Positions 1 to 6,388 of a DNA stretch of 11,166 nt are shown here, piece after piece. Under the pieces are notes generated by a model. That model was not told the DNA's origin, did no database searches, and saw nothing but the letters and a program-made list of their open reading frames with translations. The number at the start of each line of letters is the position of its first letter. The first letter of the stretch is position 1. The stretch is from positions 1 through 11,166 of the forward strand of contig CAUTXO010000053.1 in NCBI GenBank assembly GCA_963542625.1. The letters are read 5' to 3'. Source of the stretch: CAUTXO01 sp963542625 (GTDB lineage Bacteria; Campylobacterota; Campylobacteria; Campylobacterales; SZUA-545). The position numbers were made by a program, and so were the translations under genes.

Positions 1-26
1 TAAATGGAGTTGTAGTTTTCTTGGTG

Positions 27-114
27 TGGCGGACAGATAGGGATTCGAACCCTAGATACCATAAGATATACACGCGTTCCAGGCGTGCGCCTTCGACCAC
101 TCGGCCATCTGTCC
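27..114 (-). tRNA. tRNA-Ser (anticodon GGA), CCA encoded
   Basis: On the minus strand a full class II tRNA can be folded. The 7-bp acceptor stem GGACAGA/TCTGTCC uses + positions 108-114 and 31-37. The D arm contains GGCCGAGTGGTCGAAGG. The 5-bp anticodon stem CACGC/GCGTG encloses the loop CTGGAAC, giving anticodon GGA, which reads UCC and UCU serine codons. A long variable arm, typical of tRNA-Ser, follows, then a T arm AGGG-TTCGAAT-CCCT. The discriminator is G (position 30) and CCA is encoded at 27-29. It is transcribed away from the ABC ATPase gene end and appears to have its own promoter just upstream. Confidence 0.96.
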
Positions 115-127
115 GCAAAGAGCGCGG

Positions 128-133
128 ATTATA
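128..133 (-). promoter_or_regulatory. Probable promoter -10 box of tRNA-Ser
   Basis: Minus-strand TATAAT, a perfect -10, lies 14 nt before the mature 5' end of tRNA-Ser, so transcription would start around position 121. The sequence upstream of it is T-rich (TTATCTTTTCTTTGC) with no clear -35, as is usual for Campylobacter sigma-70 promoters. Confidence 0.65.
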
Positions 134-164
134 GCAAAGAAAAGATAAAGCAGCGTCTCTGGAG

Positions 165-821
165 CTACACGGCGCGCAGTTTTTTGTCTTCTAGGAGCAT
201 AACCCGATCACAATTGGCGGCGATTTTTTCGTCGTGCGTTACCAAAAACATACCCGCGTCGCGCTCCTTGATGTAATTAAAAATGACGCGCATCACATCG
301 GCGGCGGTTTTTTTATCTAGGTTGCCCGTGGGCTCGTCGGCATAAATTATTTTGGGGCGCTTCACAAGCACACGCGCAACGGAGACGCGCTGCTGCTCGC
401 CACCGCTTAGCTCCAAAGCGTTGCGATTTAGCAAATGCGCTATGCCTAGCGCGTCTAGCTGGGCTTGGTCTATTGGCTTGCCGCAGATCATCGATGAAGT
501 TTGAATGTTATCAAGCGCGCTAAAGCCCCTAAAAAGGTAATGCTGTTGGAAAATTATGCCTATGTCGTTTCTGCGCAGGGCTTCTAGCTCGGGCAATTTT
601 AACGCCGAGATCTCACGCCCTAGGATCTCCACCCTGCCCTTGTTTGGTTTTACAAAGCTTGAGAGTATATGCAAAAGCGTTGATTTGCCCGTGCCGCTCG
701 TGCCAAGAATGGCGATTGACTGTGAGCGCGCTAGGCTTAGATCTAGCCCGTCAAAAAGCAAATAATCAAAGGCGTGCGAAAGCCCCTGCGCGCTGAGTAA
801 ATTTGTATTGCACGAAAACAT
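165..821 (-). CDS. LolD-like ABC transporter ATP-binding protein
   Basis: A 218-residue stand-alone nucleotide-binding domain of the LolD/MacB/FtsE group, which powers transport or extraction of substrates at the inner membrane with a partner permease. All ATPase motifs are intact: Walker A GTSGTGKST at residues 40-48, Q-loop glutamine near residue 92 (FQQH), signature LSGGEQQR at 138-145, Walker B IIYADE at 158-163 followed by PTGNLD, and the H-loop histidine at 196 (VTHD). The LSGGEQQR and ADEPTGNLD motifs are typical of LolD-type lipoprotein-releasing ATPases. No permease gene is present in this window, so the partner is unknown; an equivalent lone ATPase follows tsf in C. jejuni (Cj1180c, from memory). 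Its ATG directly abuts the TAG of the small ORF upstream and it has no strong Shine-Dalgarno of its own, so it is probably translationally coupled. LolD is the best guess; FtsE is less likely. Confidence 0.88.
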   Translation of the reverse strand: MFSCNTNLLSAQGLSHAFDYLLFDGLDLSLARSQSIAILGTSGTGKSTLLHILSSFVKPNKGRVEILGREISALKLPELEALRRNDIGIIFQQHYLFRGFSALDNIQTSSMICGKPIDQAQLDALGIAHLLNRNALELSGGEQQRVSVARVLVKRPKIIYADEPTGNLDKKTAADVMRVIFNYIKERDAGMFLVTHDEKIAANCDRVMLLEDKKLRAV

Positions 822-971
822 CTAAATATGCAAAGTGTTAGGCGAGGCTTGCAACCTTTTTAAAAGATCTTCAAACTTTTTAATGTCTTCTTTGCTCGCG
901 TTTGTCTCTTTGAGAGAGCAGATCTTTTCCTTTAGCTTTACCATCATCTGAAGTTTATCCATCAAAACCAT
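822..971 (-). CDS. Small 49-residue protein between tsf and the ABC ATPase
   Basis: A short minus-strand ORF starting ATG at 971 and ending TAG at 822-824. The start is preceded by an excellent Shine-Dalgarno (AAGGAG, five-nucleotide spacer ATCTT), and the stop codon touches the ATG of the downstream ABC ATPase, so it fills the gap between two operon genes exactly. The protein begins MVLMDKLQMMVKLKEKICSL, then KETNASKEDIKKFEDLLKRL; it is rich in Lys, Leu and Glu and is probably two helices or a short coiled coil. There is no signal peptide or membrane segment. I do not recognise the family. The size and helical character loosely recall small XseB-like proteins, but the sequence does not match well enough to say so. 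Placement and signals make a real gene likely; the function is unknown. Confidence 0.7.
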   Translation of the reverse strand: MVLMDKLQMMVKLKEKICSLKETNASKEDIKKFEDLLKRLQASPNTLHI

Positions 972-976
972 AAGAT

Positions 977-1002
977 CTCCTTGCCAAAGCGCTAGCAAGG
1001 AG
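977..1002 (-). promoter_or_regulatory. Hairpin hiding the ribosome-binding site of the small ORF
   Basis: A perfect 8-bp inverted repeat, CTCCTTGC (977-984 on +) and GCAAGGAG (995-1002), with a 10-nt spacer. In the minus-strand mRNA it lies between the tsf stop codon (1011-1013) and the small ORF start (971), and its 3' arm contains the AAGGAG Shine-Dalgarno of the small ORF. There is no following U-tract, so it is not a typical terminator. A ribosome ending tsf translation would sit beside the hairpin and could open it, linking downstream translation to tsf translation (inference). Confidence 0.55.
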
Positions 1003-1010
1003 CGTTCCAG

Positions 1011-1907
1011 TTATTTTTGCCCTAGCTGTGCTGCCACTTCATCAGCAAAATTATCCGCCTTTTTTTCCATACCTTCGCCAACTTCATAGCGCACAAACTT
1101 CAAGATCTTAGCCCTGCCACTAAGCTTCGCGGCGGCTTCATTCAAGGCTTCTTGCACGGTTTTTTTATCGTCTTTTACAAAGGGCTGCTCAACTAAGCAA
1201 GTGTCCTTCACAAAACGCTTAAGCTTGCCGGGGACGATTTTATCCCAAATATTTTCTGGCTTGCCTTCTTTTTTTAGCTGCTCTTTGGCAATGGCGGTCT
1301 CGCGCGCGATTATATCCGCGGGGATCTCTGCTTCATTCAAATACGCGGGGTTCATCGCCGTTACGTGCATAGCGATATCTTTAAGCACAGGGCTTAGCTT
1401 ATCGCCAAGATCCGTCTCCACAAGCACAACCGTCCCAACCTTGCCATTAGAATGCACGTAGCTACCAACCGTCCCTTCTAGCGTAATAAAGCGGCGCAAA
1501 TCTATCTTTTCCCCGACCTTCGCCGTTGCTTCGCCTAAAATATCATCGTAGCTTTTGCCGTCAAAGCTCATACTCTTAAAGCTTTCCACGTCCGCCGCGC
1601 CTGATGTGAAGATCTTGTCCGTTAGATCCTTAACAAAATTCACAAAGTTTTCATTTTGCGCGACGAAGTCCGTTTCTGAATTCACTTCTACGATAACGCC
1701 CTTTTTGCCGTCTGTTTTAATGGATACAAGCCCTTCGGTGGCAACCTTTCCCGCCACTTTTGCCGCCTTGCTAAGCCCCTTTTTGCGCAACCAAACAACG
1801 GCTTCTTTTAAGTCGCCATTTGTTTCGGCAAGGGCTTTTTTGCAGTCCATTAGCCCGGCATTCGTCGCTTCGCGTAACTCCTTAATCAACGCTGGTGTAA
1901 CCGCCAT
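1011..1907 (-). CDS. tsf: Elongation factor Ts
   Basis: EF-Ts, the cytoplasmic guanine-nucleotide exchange factor that reloads EF-Tu with GTP. The 298-residue protein starts with the N-terminal UBA-like domain (ALIKELREATNAGLMDCKKA, residues 6-25), carries WLRKKGL, and has the invariant core motif SETDFVAQN at residues 77-85 that inserts into EF-Tu. The C-terminal dimerisation/core region includes KPENIWDKIVPGKL and ends KADNFADEVAAQLG. The start ATG is 3 nt after the rpsB stop; its Shine-Dalgarno (AAGGAG) lies within the last rpsB codons, so the two are co-translated as in most bacteria. Length is close to E. coli EF-Ts (about 283). C. jejuni and H. pylori EF-Ts, as I remember, are about 355 and carry an extra internal segment that appears absent here, just before KPENIWD. 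Confidence 0.98.
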   Translation of the reverse strand: MAVTPALIKELREATNAGLMDCKKALAETNGDLKEAVVWLRKKGLSKAAKVAGKVATEGLVSIKTDGKKGVIVEVNSETDFVAQNENFVNFVKDLTDKIFTSGAADVESFKSMSFDGKSYDDILGEATAKVGEKIDLRRFITLEGTVGSYVHSNGKVGTVVLVETDLGDKLSPVLKDIAMHVTAMNPAYLNEAEIPADIIARETAIAKEQLKKEGKPENIWDKIVPGKLKRFVKDTCLVEQPFVKDDKKTVQEALNEAAAKLSGRAKILKFVRYEVGEGMEKKADNFADEVAAQLGQK

Positions 1908-1910
1908 TTT

Positions 1911-2711
1911 TTACTCCTTCGTCCCTACTTCTTGCATAAAAACTTCCATTTCTTCGCTAATTTCTTTTTCTATGTCTTCTTCACTTAGTTTAACGTTCTC
2001 GCTTGCTTCACCACCAAGCGGCGCGTCTTGAGCGGCTAGCTCCTTGCCTTCTACAACGGCATTTGCCATTTCTTCTATGAAAAGCTTAATCGCTCTGATG
2101 GCGTCATCGTTGCCGGGGATTGGATAATCCACAACGTCTGGGTCGCAATTGGTATCAAGCGGCGCAACGACGGGAATTCCAAGCCTATTTGCTTCCGCAA
2201 CGGCATTTTTTTCTTTCACAACGTCCATAACAAACATCATATCGGGCAGCTTTTTAAGATCCCTAATGCCGCCGATGTATTTTTCTAGCTTTTCTTTCTC
2301 GCGGCGCAGCATTAAAGCTTCTTTTTTTGTTAAAAGATCTATCTTGCCGCTTGTTTCTAGCTCTTCTATGGCTTCTAATTTTCTAATGGATTGTTTAATC
2401 GTCTTATTGTTCGTCAGCATACCGCCTAGCCAGCGATTTGCCACGTATGGCATCCCACAGCGCTTTGCTTCGCTTTCTATGAGCTCGCTTGCTTGCTTTT
2501 TCGTGCCGACAAAAAGAATGGTCTTGCCCTCAGCGGCGGCGTCGCGCACTACATTATATGTGTAGCGAAAATATCGCAAGGTCTTTTGAAGATCCACGAT
2601 GTAAATGTTCTTTCGCACACCGAAGATAAATTTCTTCATCTTTGGATTCCATCGCCTTGTTTGGTGCCCAAAATGCACGCCTGATTCTAGTAAATCCTTC
2701 ATTGTAACCAT
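1911..2711 (-). CDS. rpsB: 30S ribosomal protein S2
   Basis: Ribosomal protein S2 of the small subunit, 266 residues. The N-terminus MVTMKDLLESGVHFGHQTRR followed by WNPKMKKFIFGVR is the family hallmark, and NIYIVDLQKT, ILFVGTKKQA, RWLGGMLTN and IPVVAPLDTNCDPD are further conserved S2 blocks. The last 30 or so residues are an acidic tail rich in Glu, common in this family. The chosen ATG (2709-2711) has an AAGGAG Shine-Dalgarno six bases upstream; a second in-frame ATG four codons in is a possible alternative start. It is the first gene of the minus-strand operon and is followed by tsf with a 3-nt gap, the near-universal pairing. S2 controls its own operon through the rpsB leader in E. coli; whether this applies here is not known. 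Confidence 0.98.
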   Translation of the reverse strand: MVTMKDLLESGVHFGHQTRRWNPKMKKFIFGVRKNIYIVDLQKTLRYFRYTYNVVRDAAAEGKTILFVGTKKQASELIESEAKRCGMPYVANRWLGGMLTNNKTIKQSIRKLEAIEELETSGKIDLLTKKEALMLRREKEKLEKYIGGIRDLKKLPDMMFVMDVVKEKNAVAEANRLGIPVVAPLDTNCDPDVVDYPIPGNDDAIRAIKLFIEEMANAVVEGKELAAQDAPLGGEASENVKLSEEDIEKEISEEMEVFMQEVGTKE

Positions 2712-2812
2712 TACGGTCTCCTTGAGTTAATTTAGGTTTTGCCACGGCACCCGTTAATCTCTGCTAAAGCAGAAACAACCTTAAACAAGAATTGGCGCCT
2801 GTGAATTTGAAA
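2712..2812 (-). promoter_or_regulatory. rpsB-tsf 5' leader
   Basis: The predicted rpsB mRNA leader is about 100 nt, long enough for regulation. In it I see a small hairpin TCTGC-TTTA-GCAGA (2760-2773), a GC-rich element reading GGTGCCGTGGCAAAACC on the mRNA strand that could form a short stem, and then AAGGAG before the ATG. Leaders of rpsB bind S2 in gammaproteobacteria; a similar role here is only inferred from length and structure. Confidence 0.35.
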
Positions 2813-2818
2813 CGGCGG

Positions 2819-2824
2819 ATTATA
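2819..2824 (-). promoter_or_regulatory. Promoter -10 box of the rpsB operon
   Basis: Minus-strand TATAAT, preceded by TG (TGTATAAT), with a T-rich upstream stretch (AGTTTTAAGCTTTTGTT) and no clear -35. This is the usual look of a Campylobacter housekeeping promoter. Transcription would start near 2812. Confidence 0.7.
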
Positions 2825-2858
2825 CAAACAAAAGCTTAAAACTTCAGATCTTTACTGA

Positions 2859-2864
2859 TAGAAT
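2859..2864 (+). promoter_or_regulatory. Possible promoter -10 box of dapE
   Basis: TAGAAT lies 21 nt before the dapE ATG, which would give a short leader of about 15 nt containing AGGA at 2877-2880. It sits back-to-back with the rpsB promoter, and an AGATCT palindrome (2846-2851) lies between the two -10 boxes. It is a weaker match than the rpsB box. Confidence 0.4.
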
Positions 2865-2885
2865 TGCGAAAAAACTAGGATAAAA

Positions 2886-4019
2886 ATGGTAGAAGAAATT
2901 TGCAAAAAGCTCCTGTCTTACAAAACGATCACACCGCAAGAAAATGGTATCTACAGCTACATTCTTGGGCTCTTAAAGGGCTTTGACTACATCAATTTTG
3001 ATAAAAACGGCGTAAAAAATATCCTTATTTATAAGAAGTTTTCAGACGGGCTGCACGTTAATTTTGCCGGCCACATTGACGTCGTCCCGCCCGGGCACGG
3101 CTGGACGACCTTGCCCTTTGAGCCGCAAGAAAAAAACGGCAGAATAATCGGGCGCGGCGCGCAGGATATGAAAGGCGGCGTGGCGGCTTTTTTAAGCGCG
3201 CTAGCAAGCGTGCAAGATCACAAGGGAATGCTCTCTGTGCTCCTAACAAGCGACGAAGAAGGCGAGGCGAAATTTGGCACGGATTACGTGCTTGGCGAGC
3301 TAACAAGAGCGCGAATGCTGCCAGATCTTAGCATCGTAGCCGAGCCAACGTGCGAGAAAACCTTTGGCGATAGCATAAAAATAGGTAGGCGGGGCTCAAT
3401 AAATGGCTACTTGGAGCTTAGCGGCTTAAGCGGCCACGTGGCTTATCCGCAAAAATGCCGCAACCCCGTAAGCGCGGAATTTGGCAAATTTTTGGCGCTA
3501 GTTAGCGGCGCAGATCTAGATAGCGGCGATGAGTTTTTTAGCCCAAGCAAGCTCATCATTACAGACTTGCACGCGGGATACGGCGTTACAAACCTAACGC
3601 CTGGCAAACTAAACCTGATGTTTAACGTAAGAAATTCGCCGCGCACAAGCAAAGATGACGTGGAAAAATTCGTGCTGGGCGCGCTAAAATCCGCTGGCAT
3701 TAGCAACTTTGCGCTAGATCTTAAGCAAAGTAGCGAGCCTTTCCTAACGCAAAAAGGCAAGTTTTCAAGCCTTTTAATAGACAACCTAAGCCGCGCGGTT
3801 TTTGAAGTTACCGGCGTGCGCCCAGAGCCCTCCACCAAAGGCGGCACGAGCGACGCGCGCTTTTTTGCAAAATACGGCGTTGATGTCGCGGAATTTGGCG
3901 TGATAAACGACAAGATCCACGCGCCAAACGAAAGCGTGAGCGTCAAGGAGCTCCAAGATCTAGAAGCGGTGTTTAAAACTTTTTTGCGTTTTGTAACAAG
4001 TAGCGATAGTTTTGCTTAA
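2886..4019 (+). CDS. dapE: Succinyl-diaminopimelate desuccinylase
   Basis: DapE hydrolyses N-succinyl-LL-2,6-diaminopimelate to LL-diaminopimelate and succinate in the cytoplasm, feeding both lysine and peptidoglycan synthesis. The 377-residue length is normal. Dinuclear zinc ligands and catalytic residues of the M20 peptidase family are visible: His63 and Asp65 in FAGHIDVVPPG, Asp94 in GRGAQDMKGG, Glu124 (catalytic base) and Glu125 in TSDEEGEA, Glu153 in VAEPT, and His345 in INDKIHAPNE. The dimerisation segment begins at GRRGSINGYLELSG, and the GGTSDARF motif precedes the last ligand. The ATG is preceded by AGGATAAAA. The gene stands alone, divergent from rpsB, and its 3' end overlaps the convergent nucT gene by 47 bp. 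Confidence 0.97.
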   Translation: MVEEICKKLLSYKTITPQENGIYSYILGLLKGFDYINFDKNGVKNILIYKKFSDGLHVNFAGHIDVVPPGHGWTTLPFEPQEKNGRIIGRGAQDMKGGVAAFLSALASVQDHKGMLSVLLTSDEEGEAKFGTDYVLGELTRARMLPDLSIVAEPTCEKTFGDSIKIGRRGSINGYLELSGLSGHVAYPQKCRNPVSAEFGKFLALVSGADLDSGDEFFSPSKLIITDLHAGYGVTNLTPGKLNLMFNVRNSPRTSKDDVEKFVLGALKSAGISNFALDLKQSSEPFLTQKGKFSSLLIDNLSRAVFEVTGVRPEPSTKGGTSDARFFAKYGVDVAEFGVINDKIHAPNESVSVKELQDLEAVFKTFLRFVTSSDSFA

Positions 4020-4485
4020 ACTCTTGCGCCAAAGATGGGTCGTCGCTAATCATCAGGAATTCATAATTTAGGCCAAAGGCGGAATTCGTCCAATTTGCGC
4101 TGCCGTAGATGGAGATCTTACCGTCTATGACGGCGGTTTTTAGGTGCATTTTGCCGCTGTATTTACCGCTGCGGGCGCGCTCGCCATCAAGCGTAAAGGC
4201 CTGCACGTTTTGGTATTTGGCAAGGTAGCCCACTTGCGTGTTGCGGTCGGCGTCTTTAAAATCCGTGATGATGCGCACCGCCACGCCCCGCGCTGCGGCG
4301 TTTTTTAGGGCTTTGGCGAAATTTTTGTGCGTAAAACTATACATCGCTATGTCAATGGAGCTTGCCGCGCCGTTAATCGCGCTAAGGAGCGCTGACTTTG
4401 CCTCTTGCGCCTGCGCTGGCATAAAATAAACTTTCTGCCCCGCAAAAGCCGCCACCGCCAACCATAATAAAAGAAGTGCTTTCAT
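3973..4485 (-). CDS. nucT: NucT-like phospholipase-D family nuclease, exported
   Basis: A 170-residue single-domain member of the phospholipase D superfamily, resembling the NucT nuclease of Helicobacter. An N-terminal hydrophobic signal peptide or anchor (MKALLLLWLAVAAFAG) points to the periplasm or membrane. One HKD motif is present, H114-x-K116-x4-D121 within MHLKTAVIDG, followed by the conserved GSANWTNSAF; such proteins form one active site per dimer. The N-terminal half carries the IDIAMYSFTHKNFAKAL block. H. pylori NucT (HP0323) is a membrane-associated nuclease cutting single-stranded DNA, linked to purine salvage and to natural transformation (from memory). Synteny with the acidic protein, gmk, tatA and argS matches H. 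pylori. The Shine-Dalgarno is weak. The 3' end overlaps the dapE coding end. Confidence 0.88.
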   Translation of the reverse strand: MKALLLLWLAVAAFAGQKVYFMPAQAQEAKSALLSAINGAASSIDIAMYSFTHKNFAKALKNAAARGVAVRIITDFKDADRNTQVGYLAKYQNVQAFTLDGERARSGKYSGKMHLKTAVIDGKISIYGSANWTNSAFGLNYEFLMISDDPSLAQEFKQNYRYLLQNAKKF

Positions 4486-4510
4486 TTTGCCGTCCGTTTT
4501 TAAGAAAAAA

Positions 4511-4518
4511 ATTATAGA
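4511..4518. promoter_or_regulatory. Overlapping divergent -10 boxes of nucT and the acidic-protein operon
   Basis: In the 61-bp space between two divergent genes, the sequence ATTATAGA gives TATAAT on the minus strand (4511-4516, for nucT, start near 4504) and TATAGA on the plus strand (4513-4518, for the acidic-protein operon, start near 4525). Both spacings to their ATG codons are sensible. If both are used, the two promoters must exclude each other. The plus-strand gene has AAAGGA at 4535-4540. Confidence 0.5.
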
Positions 4519-4546
4519 ATTTTACGACTTTAACAAAGGATAGTTT

Positions 4547-6388
4547 ATGAAGGTTTTACTCATAAATAAAAACCCGACCGTCGAAAAGCTCGTCAAGATC
4601 TGCTGCCAAAAGGCGGAGGTGGAGCTAGACACGGACAAAGAGCCAGACGACTTAAGCGGCGGATATAACATTGTATTCATAGACAACGCAAGCCTATCAT
4701 CAGAAGAACTTCCCGCAATAAAAGAAAAAACAAAAGCCGCAAAAATCGTGTATTTTGTCCCCAAGGGGCAAGAGGCGCAAAACGCGGATATTACTATTCA
4801 AAAACCCTTTCTACCACTGGAATTATTGGATATTATCAACGATGAAAAAATCACAAGTAGCGCCGGCGATGAAGATCTTGGGGCAATGCCAGAAGCTAGC
4901 GCGCCAAGCGACGATGACTTAGATCTTGACCTTGATGGCGCAGAAAGCGCGGACGCTGGATCTGGTGCTGGCGCTAATTCTGGCGCCGGTGCGGCGGATA
5001 CAAGCGCGCAAACAGATGACACCTTAGAAAACGTAACGGATCTTGACGACGACTTGCACGATGACTTAGATCTAGAAGAAGATAACGTGCACGCGCACGC
5101 GGGCGATATGACACCTGAGAGCGCGGACGCTGAAGCAAAAGCTGGCGCTGACGCCGGAGCAAGCGGTGGTGCGGAAACGGGCGCCGGCGCTGAAGTGGAA
5201 GCGGACGCGGGAGCTGGAGATGAAGCCGCGCAAGATCTTGACAACTTGGACGATTTAGGCGACTTGGATCTTGACGATGAGAGCGCAAAAGCCAAAACCG
5301 AAGCAAGTGCAGAGCCTGAAGCCGAACAAGATCTTGACGCTTTAGATGACCTAGATCTTGGAGACGAAAGCGCCGAAATCAAAGCAGAGCCTGAAGCAAG
5401 CGCGGAGACCTCAGATCTTGACAATTTGGATCTTGACGAAGCACCAGCAGAAGCAAAAACTGAAGCAGACACAGAACCTGAAGCCGAACAAGATCTTGAC
5501 GCTTTAGATGACCTAGATCTTGAAAGTGATAGCGCAGAAGCTAAGGCAGATCCAGAGCCTGGAGCGGTAGAAACCGAAAGTGCTAGCGCTGAAACTTCAG
5601 ATCTTGATGATCTAGATCTTGGAGACGAAAGCGCGAAAACAGAAAGCAGCGAAGCTGAAGCCAAGCAAGATCTTGACGCTTTAGACGACCTAGATCTTGA
5701 CGATGAGAGCGCAGAAGCAAAAACCGAAGCGAGCGCAGAACCTGAAACTGAAAGCGCCGAAGATCTTGACGCTTTAGACGACCTAGATCTTGACGATGAG
5801 CCGGCGGAAACAGATCAAGAAATCACGGAAACGGAAAGCAAAATGCAAGAGCCTAAGAAAACGGTGCTAAATGAAACGACCATCAAGGAAGTTCAAGAGT
5901 CCTTAAAAGACAACGACAATCTAAAAGCCGATGAAATCTCAGCCCTTAGCGAGCGCGCCTTGGCAAATGCGCTTGGGGAAACCTTGCCAGAGCCCGAGCA
6001 AGATCTAACACAAGACGAGCCGCAAGAGCCTAGCGATCCAGCAGCGTCAGCGGATCTGGGCGGCCTTGAAGATCTAGCAGATCTCCAAGATCCACTCCCA
6101 CAAGAAGCCAGCACGGGTAGCGACGAGCCAAGTATGCAAGAAGCCGCGCAAGAAGCAGAACAAATAGAGCAAGCCGCGCAAGATACGCCACAAGAAGCCG
6201 TGCAAGCAGCGGCGCAAGAAACTAGCGCTGGCGGCGACAAGCCAAGCGCGCAAAGCCCTAAAAAAGAAGTAACGATTAAAGGCGACGATTTGATAGCCGG
6301 GCTATCGCTACTATCAAACGACAAATTAAAGGAATTTTTATCCGCAATGGAAATATCCGTAAAGTTTAACTTTGACAAAGACAAATAA
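4547..6388 (+). CDS. Highly acidic repeat protein with degenerate receiver-like domain
   Basis: A 613-residue, very acidic cytoplasmic protein, the positional counterpart of H. pylori HP0322 (poly-E-rich protein) and C. jejuni Cj1178c (highly acidic protein). Residues 1 to about 100 look like a response-regulator receiver fold: beta-1 KVLLINKNP, a phosphoacceptor-like Asp46 in YNIVFID, and Lys86-Pro87 in ITIQKPF. The usual acidic pair after beta-1 is missing, so it is probably a pseudo-receiver. Residues about 108-430 are low-complexity Ala/Glu/Asp with repeated DLDALDDLDL units; residues 430-570 are Gln/Glu/Ala-rich. The last 40 residues (TIKGDDLIAGLSLLSNDKLK, then EFLSAMEISVKFNFDKDK) look folded and probably conserved. 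Function is unknown; a localisation or scaffold role is only a guess. It heads the operon and its stop overlaps the gmk start by 17 nt. Confidence 0.85.
   Translation: MKVLLINKNPTVEKLVKICCQKAEVELDTDKEPDDLSGGYNIVFIDNASLSSEELPAIKEKTKAAKIVYFVPKGQEAQNADITIQKPFLPLELLDIINDEKITSSAGDEDLGAMPEASAPSDDDLDLDLDGAESADAGSGAGANSGAGAADTSAQTDDTLENVTDLDDDLHDDLDLEEDNVHAHAGDMTPESADAEAKAGADAGASGGAETGAGAEVEADAGAGDEAAQDLDNLDDLGDLDLDDESAKAKTEASAEPEAEQDLDALDDLDLGDESAEIKAEPEASAETSDLDNLDLDEAPAEAKTEADTEPEAEQDLDALDDLDLESDSAEAKADPEPGAVETESASAETSDLDDLDLGDESAKTESSEAEAKQDLDALDDLDLDDESAEAKTEASAEPETESAEDLDALDDLDLDDEPAETDQEITETESKMQEPKKTVLNETTIKEVQESLKDNDNLKADEISALSERALANALGETLPEPEQDLTQDEPQEPSDPAASADLGGLEDLADLQDPLPQEASTGSDEPSMQEAAQEAEQIEQAAQDTPQEAVQAAAQETSAGGDKPSAQSPKKEVTIKGDDLIAGLSLLSNDKLKEFLSAMEISVKFNFDKDK
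5327..5792 (+). repeat. In-frame 34-bp repeats coding for DLDALDDLDL in the acidic protein
   Basis: Four near-identical 34-bp copies at 5327-5360, 5489-5522, 5666-5699 and 5759-5792. The first two are identical; copies 3 and 4 share a single GAT to GAC change, and copy 4 also begins with G rather than C. Each copy carries two AGATCT palindromes in the GAT-CTT (Asp-Leu) phase. Partial copies surround them. Spacing is irregular (162, 177 and 93 bp), so copy number could vary between strains. Confidence 0.85.

Noticed and set aside
115..164. Terminator between the ABC ATPase gene and tRNA-Ser
   Set aside because: No stable stem with a T-tract is visible; the AT-rich part is better explained as the tRNA promoter.
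2554..2745. Minus-strand ORF overlapping the rpsB start in another frame
   Set aside because: S2 is complete in its own frame with a good Shine-Dalgarno; this frame has no family sequence.
4798..5664. Long minus-strand ORF (288 codons, Ser/Ala-rich) opposite the acidic gene
   Set aside because: It is a mirror of the Asp/Glu/Ala repeat coding on the other strand; no start signals, no motifs, extreme Ser/Ala composition.
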